Origin: Gemmatimonadota bacterium
GTDB lineage: Bacteria; Gemmatimonadota; Gemmatimonadetes; Gemmatimonadales; Gemmatimonadaceae
NCBI GenBank assembly: GCA_031127185.1
Contig: JARIET010000075.1
Location: forward strand, 1-10,536
Reading direction: 5' to 3'
Length of the DNA: 10,536 nt
Each line of letters starts with the position of its first letter. Positions within the stretch are counted from its first letter, which is position 1. This document shows positions 7,093 through 10,536 of the stretch, piece by piece. Below the pieces are notes generated by a model. The model searched no databases. It was not told the origin of the DNA and was given only the letters and a program-made list of their open reading frames with translations. Position numbers and translations under genes: made by a program.

Positions 7093-7904
7093 CTGGCGCG
7101 CGCGAGCGCCCCGACCACTGCGTAGTAGAACGCGTTGGCGCTCTGCGTTGCACCGGAGACGTAGTCCACATCGGGACTCTGGCGCGCAACCACCTGTGGC
7201 GGGAGCGCCGAGATCCACGAGCACGAATAACGGGTGAGGCACTGCGAGATAGTCGCGTCGACGATGCGACCTTCCTCAATCGTCACGGCGACCTGGATGT
7301 CGCCGTGGCGCGAAGTCCCCCAGCCAAAGTAGGTGCCGTCCTTCCATGCCACCGCCGCCTTGTCTTGCGCAGCGGGCGCTGGCTTCGCTGCGGCTGCCGG
7401 CGCAGGCGCGGGTTCAACGACGGCCACTGGCTTGGGCGCCGCCGCCTGCGGCACACTATCATCAACGGCCGTGCGACCCGCTGTCGTATCGGAGACGGTC
7501 TGCAGCACAACGCTCTCGGGGGACGGAAACGCGGGCGGCACTGCAGCGGTCGTTGCAGCGGATGCGCCTTCGACCCGAGTGAGCTTCGGCACAACCGGCG
7601 CGGCAGCCGCCGCGCCAGCGCGCGCACGAACCGGCGGCGCGTCTATACCGGAAACCCCGACAGGGACCGCCTCCACCACACCCGCTGTCGGCTGCGTGCG
7701 CTGCGCGGGCCCGGGAGGCCGACGCACGGAGCTCTCCGAGGCAAATCGGTCCGCCGCCGCTTTGGTCTTGTGGTACCCTGCCGCGTAGACCGTGAGAATC
7801 GCGGCAGAACTCAGGGCCACCAGTCCGCCCGTCCCCACGCCAGCCGCGCCCGCGCGCCGGTGCGGCGCGGAGTGGTTGTCGGCGGGAGCGCGTGTGGAAG
7901 TCAT
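7089..7904 (-). CDS. Membrane-anchored FMN-binding domain protein (RnfG/NqrC-like domain)
   Basis: Predicted extracytoplasmic flavoprotein of 271 residues. A basic N-terminus with Arg16-Arg17 is followed by one hydrophobic helix (about 22-43), which should leave the C-terminus outside. Residues about 50-185 are a Pro/Ala/Val-rich low-complexity linker. Residues 187-271 form an FMN_bind domain: WKDGTYFGWGTS, a strand region IQVAVTIEEGRIVDATIS, a CX5C pair (Cys222, Cys228) and YVSGATQSANAF with Thr253 as the expected covalent FMN site. ApbE lies immediately downstream, supporting flavinylation. The ATG at 7904 is preferred over an in-frame TTG at 7910; neither has a clear Shine-Dalgarno. It is first in a three-gene operon whose last gene is RnfD-like, so it probably accepts electrons through that protein. 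The final acceptor is not known. Confidence 0.85.
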   Translation of the reverse strand: MTSTRAPADNHSAPHRRAGAAGVGTGGLVALSSAAILTVYAAGYHKTKAAADRFASESSVRRPPGPAQRTQPTAGVVEAVPVGVSGIDAPPVRARAGAAAAAPVVPKLTRVEGASAATTAAVPPAFPSPESVVLQTVSDTTAGRTAVDDSVPQAAAPKPVAVVEPAPAPAAAAKPAPAAQDKAAVAWKDGTYFGWGTSRHGDIQVAVTIEEGRIVDATISQCLTRYSCSWISALPPQVVARQSPDVDYVSGATQSANAFYYAVVGALARAR

Positions 7905-8107
7905 GGGCAATTCAGGAGCTTCTGTCAGTTGGACCAGGGGTTGCGTCGAACATTAGCGCAGCAATCACCGTGTGATTACGCCGCGCCCGCCGCTGCTGCT
8001 GCAAATATCCTGGTCGGCGCGCTCCGCAGCCGGTTTTCGGGTTAGGATGTAGGGGTCGTGGCCAACCGAACGTCTCGCAGAAAGTCGCCATTCACCCGCC
8101 CAGAGCA
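7905..8107. promoter_or_regulatory. Divergent intergenic region (flavin operon / phosphatase)
   Basis: These 203 bases separate two divergently transcribed units and must hold a promoter for each. The region is locally less GC-rich (for example GCAAATATCC at 8001-8010). TAGGAT at 8043-8048 is a possible -10 box for the phosphatase, but I see no convincing -35 box. The only clear structure is the palindrome at 7963-7977. Confidence 0.5.
7963..7977. promoter_or_regulatory. Perfect palindrome AATCAC-CGT-GTGATT
   Basis: Six-base arms, exact reverse complements, with a 3-base centre. It lies about 60 bases upstream of the FMN-binding protein start and 130 upstream of the phosphatase start. The size and symmetry suit a dimeric helix-turn-helix regulator. 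It is neither a CRP (TGTGA-N6-TCACA) nor an FNR (TTGAT-N4-ATCAA) site. No regulator gene adjoins it. Confidence 0.4.
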
Positions 8108-8665
8108 ATGACCCTGCGCTCCCTTCGCCTCCTTGTGCTCGCTGCCCTGCTGCCGCTCCCCGCGATCGCACAGCCCGCGCCGACGGTGATCATTATTGCC
8201 CGGCACGCAGAAAAAGGCACGACGCCGGCTAATGATCCACCGCTTACGGAAGCTGGTGTCCTACGCGCCAAGGCCCTGGCAGCGGCGTTGGCTGGGGCCA
8301 AAGTGCAGGCCGTCATCACCACACAACTCGCGCGCACGCGCGAGACCGGAAGACCCACGGCTGAGGCCGCCGGACTGACCATGGAAACCGTGGCCGCGGG
8401 CAGCGCGACGGAAGTTCATGCGAAGGCAGTCGCCGATGCCGCGCGCAAACACGTCGGCAAGACGGTGCTGGTTGTGGGCCACAGCAACACCGTCATGAGG
8501 ATTGTCGAAGCGCTTGGCGGCCCTAAGCTCCCCGACCTCTGCGACTCGCAGTATTCGGGCCTCTTCACCGTGATCCTCGACGGCGCGTCCACACGCTTCG
8601 TCAGCAGCACGTTTGGTGCGCCCTCGCCGGAGCAGCCGACCGGGTGCCCGAACACGATGCAGTAG
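8108..8665 (+). CDS. Secreted histidine phosphatase family protein
   Basis: Phosphatase of the phosphoglycerate-mutase-like (histidine phosphatase) superfamily, 185 residues. A signal peptide (LRSLRLLVLAALLPLPAIA, likely cut after Ala21) predicts export. The phosphate pocket is complete: Arg32-His33 in ARHAEK (His33 is the phospho-acceptor), Arg78 in TRET, and His125 in VGHSNT; Glu102 is a possible acid residue. LTEAG (46-50) is the usual second motif. The small all-core form resembles SixA-like members and has no large insertion. Cys residues near the C-terminus (DLCDSQY and TGCPNT) could form a disulfide in the exported protein. The start has only a weak AGAG ribosome-binding site. The stop overlaps a following GTG by one base (TAGTG). 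The substrate is unknown. Confidence 0.88.
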   Translation: MTLRSLRLLVLAALLPLPAIAQPAPTVIIIARHAEKGTTPANDPPLTEAGVLRAKALAAALAGAKVQAVITTQLARTRETGRPTAEAAGLTMETVAAGSATEVHAKAVADAARKHVGKTVLVVGHSNTVMRIVEALGGPKLPDLCDSQYSGLFTVILDGASTRFVSSTFGAPSPEQPTGCPNTMQ

Positions 8666-8892
8666 TGCGCCCGATCGTGAGACACCGCGCGCGCGCCGGC
8701 GGCCCAAGCGGCAAAACCATCCCTGAGGACCTCGCTGTCGAATCGTCCGACGACCCCGGTGTCGAAACGTTCAATCTGCGCGACTCATCCGGCACGGTGC
8801 GCCGCCGGACCTTCGTGTCTCCCCGGCCCTGTGGCGCCTGGCGCATCAGTCACTTTCCCGCCTCGGATTTCGTGGCACCACGCACTCCATGA
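8665..8892 (+). CDS. Possible small hypothetical protein (75 aa)
   Basis: An ORF of 75 residues beginning with GTG at 8665, which shares one base with the phosphatase stop (TAGTG). It ends in a TGA that overlaps the thioesterase ATG (ATGA). An in-frame ATG at 8644 inside the phosphatase gene is an alternative start. Third codon positions are mostly G or C, as in neighbouring genes. The protein is Arg-rich, has no signal peptide or membrane segment, and contains SSGTVRRRTFVSPRPCGAWR, which I do not recognise. The thioesterase has no Shine-Dalgarno of its own, so translation through this ORF would explain its expression. It may still be a chance ORF in a 223-base gap. Confidence 0.45.
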   Translation: MRPIVRHRARAGGPSGKTIPEDLAVESSDDPGVETFNLRDSSGTVRRRTFVSPRPCGAWRISHFPASDFVAPRTP

Positions 8893-9338
8893 CTCCCTTC
8901 GAGTTGACCTTTCGCGTCGGCTGGGCCGATGTCGATTTCAATGCACACATGCGAAACTCGGCGTTTCTGGACCGCGCCTCAGACACACGCATGCTGTACT
9001 TCAACTCGCTGGGGCTCGGCACCGCCGAGCTGATCCGGCTGCGCATGGGCCCTGTCGTCATGCGCGACGAGGTGGAGTATTTTCGCGAGCTCCAGCTGGC
9101 CGAGGAATTCAAGGTCATCCACCAGGTCGCGGGACTCGCGCCTGACTGCAGTCGGTACCGAATCCGGAACACGTTTTTCAAACTGGACGGCCAGCGCGCC
9201 GCGCGTGTGACCAGCACCGGCGGCTATATCCATCTCGACCAGCGCCGAATCGTGGCGCCGCCGGAGCACGTGCGAGACGTGCTGCGTGCCGTGAGTCGCA
9301 CGGAAGATTTCGCTGAACTGCCGTCGAGCGTGAAGTGA
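8889..9338 (+). CDS. Acyl-CoA thioesterase, hot-dog fold (4HBT/YbgC-FadM type)
   Basis: Cytoplasmic hot-dog-fold thioesterase that would hydrolyse acyl-CoA (or acyl-ACP) thioesters, 149 residues. The N-terminal signature WADVDFNAHMRNSAFLDRAS (12-31) corresponds to the W-x-D-x-D-x-x-x-H-x-x-N-x-x-F pattern of the family, with Asp16 at the catalytic position and His20/Asn23 following. The central strand region EVEYFRELQLAEEFKV and the RYRIRNTFFKLDGQRAARV segment fit the sheet of the fold. The start ATG overlaps the stop of the small upstream ORF and lacks a ribosome-binding site, suggesting coupling. Chain-length preference cannot be told. Confidence 0.88.
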   Translation: MTPFELTFRVGWADVDFNAHMRNSAFLDRASDTRMLYFNSLGLGTAELIRLRMGPVVMRDEVEYFRELQLAEEFKVIHQVAGLAPDCSRYRIRNTFFKLDGQRAARVTSTGGYIHLDQRRIVAPPEHVRDVLRAVSRTEDFAELPSSVK

Positions 9339-9429
9339 CCAGCGGCCCGACCCATGCTGCGGCGCACGAGTTTTTTCGCCATCTTGGATACGTTGATCAG
9401 GGCGTACGATTCGCCGAGGAACTCACGAA
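9339..9429 (+). promoter_or_regulatory. Leader of the sialidase-like gene: candidate promoter and Shine-Dalgarno
   Basis: A 91-base gap. GAGGA at 9416-9420 lies 9 bases before the ATG at 9430 and is a good ribosome-binding site. TTGGAT (9384-9389) and TACGAT (9405-9410) resemble -35 and -10 boxes, but with a short 15-base spacer. A T6 run at 9371-9376 has no strong hairpin before it. An independent transcript for the next gene is possible but unproven. Confidence 0.4.
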
Positions 9430-10536
9430 ATGAACAAGACTGTCGCCTCCGCTGGCCTTGCCGTTGCCGCTCTCACCGTGCTTGGCGCGGCGCGGCTCCA
9501 CACGCCCACGCTGCCGCCGCTCGCTGCCATGCAACAACTCGAGAGCCCAGCAGCTCCGGGGAGCGCCATGCCGAACCTGACGGTCGGCGCGGACGGGCGG
9601 GTCTATTTGTCCTGGCTCGAACCCGCGCCGGATTCGGCGACCGCGCTTCGATTTGCATCGTACGACGGCGCGAAGTGGGGCATTACGCGCACTATTCGCG
9701 CGGGAAAGGACTATTTCGTGAACTGGGCTGACTTCCCGTCGCTCGCGGTGAACAAGAACGGGCGCATTGCCGCGCACTGGCTGCAGCGGCACGGCACGGC
9801 TTCGTACATGTACGACGTGCGCATCGCGATTTCGACGGACGCAGGCCGCACTTGGGCGCCGCCCATGGCCCCGCACGTGGATCGCTCGTCGACGGAAAAG
9901 GGATTTGTGACGATGTGGCCGGAAGGCGAGGGGTTCGGCGCCGTATGGCTCGACGGCCGCAAGGCTGACAAGACGCGTCCGGATGCCAAACAAGAGATGA
10001 TGGTGCTCTCGACGAACCGGGCCGGCGTGGAGCAACCGACTGAGACGATTGTCGACGATCGCGCCTGCGACTGCTGCCAAACCACCGTGGCGCTTACGAG
10101 CGATGGCCCGATCGCGGCATATCGCGATCGCACGGCGAATGAGATCCGCGACATTTATGTCTCGCGCCGCGTGAACGGCAGGTGGACGCCCGGCAAAGCC
10201 GTGCACAACGACGGGTGGGAGATCAACGCCTGCCCCGTGAACGGCCCGTATCTCGGCGCCAGCGGCAAAAGTGTGGCGCTGGCCTGGTACACAGCCGCGA
10301 AGGACCAACCGCGCGTGAAGGTGGCGTTTTCATCTGATGCCGGCGCCACGTTCGGCGCCCCAATCACGGTTGACCTTGGCCAACCATCCGGCCGCGTGGC
10401 CACAACGCTGCTTGCCGACGGCAGTGCCCTGGTCAGCTGGATTGAACGCACTGGAGGAGACACGGCAGGCGTGCTGGTTCGCCGCGTGACATCCGACGGC
10501 AAGCTTGGCGCACCGGTCACCGTTGCCGCGTCGTCC
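9430..10536 (+). CDS. Secreted sialidase/BNR-repeat-like protein with CDCC motif (3' end outside window)
   Basis: The frame runs open from ATG 9430 to the window end (369 residues visible, no stop). A hydrophobic N-terminus (VASAGLAVAALTVLGAA, after MNKT) is a signal peptide or anchor. The rest looks like a sialidase-type beta-propeller: Asp-boxes STDAGRTW (135-142) and SSDAGATF (301-308), repeating strand units such as GFGAVWLDGR, PIAAYRDRTANEIRDIY and SVALAWYTA. A conserved-looking pair of motifs, ACDCCQT (Cys213, 215, 216) and NDGWEINACPVNGP (Cys268), is unusual for sialidases and recalls uncharacterised secreted proteins of Gemmatimonadota and Bacteroidota. Glycoside hydrolase activity should not be assumed: Asp-boxes are structural and I cannot place the full catalytic Arg triad and Tyr/Glu. 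The start is supported by GAGGA 9 bases upstream. Confidence 0.82.
   Translation, partial: MNKTVASAGLAVAALTVLGAARLHTPTLPPLAAMQQLESPAAPGSAMPNLTVGADGRVYLSWLEPAPDSATALRFASYDGAKWGITRTIRAGKDYFVNWADFPSLAVNKNGRIAAHWLQRHGTASYMYDVRIAISTDAGRTWAPPMAPHVDRSSTEKGFVTMWPEGEGFGAVWLDGRKADKTRPDAKQEMMVLSTNRAGVEQPTETIVDDRACDCCQTTVALTSDGPIAAYRDRTANEIRDIYVSRRVNGRWTPGKAVHNDGWEINACPVNGPYLGASGKSVALAWYTAAKDQPRVKVAFSSDAGATFGAPITVDLGQPSGRVATTLLADGSALVSWIERTGGDTAGVLVRRVTSDGKLGAPVTVAASS

Noticed and set aside
7093..7242. N-terminal extension of ApbE to an ATG at 7242, with a GGC that could be misread as a lipobox
   Set aside because: It lies inside the FMN-binding gene in another frame, covers its SGAT region, and lacks a true signal helix or Leu at the lipobox -3 position. 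The GTGA overlap start is simpler.
7836..7880. Tat signal in the FMN-binding protein N-terminus
   Set aside because: Arg-Arg is present, but the following residues (AGAAG) do not match the S-R-R-x-F-L-K pattern. I keep it only as a question under the ApbE finding.
9371..9376. Intrinsic terminator ending in T6 after the thioesterase
   Set aside because: The bases before the T-run form only a 4-bp stem, not adjacent to the run.

Overview
The window is GC-rich bacterial chromosome with tightly packed genes, Shine-Dalgarno-poor starts and frequent 4-base stop/start overlaps. An acidobacterial-type duplicated orphan permease (ADOP) paired with a PadR regulator, a penicillin-acylase-type Ntn hydrolase, a minimal flavin electron-transfer cassette and a CDCC-type sialidase-like secreted protein together suggest Gemmatimonadota, with Acidobacteriota as second choice. 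This is inferred from gene content only. I see no rRNA, tRNA, CRISPR array, insertion sequence or phage gene.

Layout. (1) 1-1590 (+): the beta chain of a penicillin acylase family hydrolase. The window opens three residues before its catalytic serine, and the alpha chain lies upstream. (2) 1608-1645: a 14-bp perfect hairpin between convergent genes. (3) 1651-4691 (-): a two-gene operon of a PadR regulator and an 898-residue ABC permease of the ADOP type, joined by an ATGA overlap, with a candidate promoter/operator at 4725-4752. (4) 4874-5296 (+): OsmC peroxidase, divergent from PadR and convergent with the next operon; a hairpin at 5310-5339 separates them. (5) 5325-7904 (-): a three-gene flavin operon with overlapping genes, in the order membrane-anchored FMN-binding protein, ApbE flavin transferase, RnfD/NqrB-like membrane protein. 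(6) 7905-8107: a divergent promoter region with a perfect palindrome. (7) 8108-9338 (+): secreted histidine phosphatase, a possible 75-residue unknown protein and a hot-dog-fold thioesterase, chained by stop/start overlaps. (8) 9430 to the end (+): a secreted sialidase-like beta-propeller protein, cut by the window edge.

How they work together. The clearest functional unit is the flavin operon. ApbE would attach FMN to the threonine of the SGAT motif in the FMN-binding protein, and the RnfD-like protein would pass electrons through the membrane to it. No NADH-oxidising or iron-sulfur subunit (RnfB/RnfC, NqrF) is present in the window, so the electron donor is unknown. This resembles known flavinylation-linked extracytoplasmic electron-transfer loci but is a very reduced version, and it is the best candidate for an under-described system here. 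PadR probably controls its own operon with the permease. The other genes look like independent housekeeping or secreted functions.
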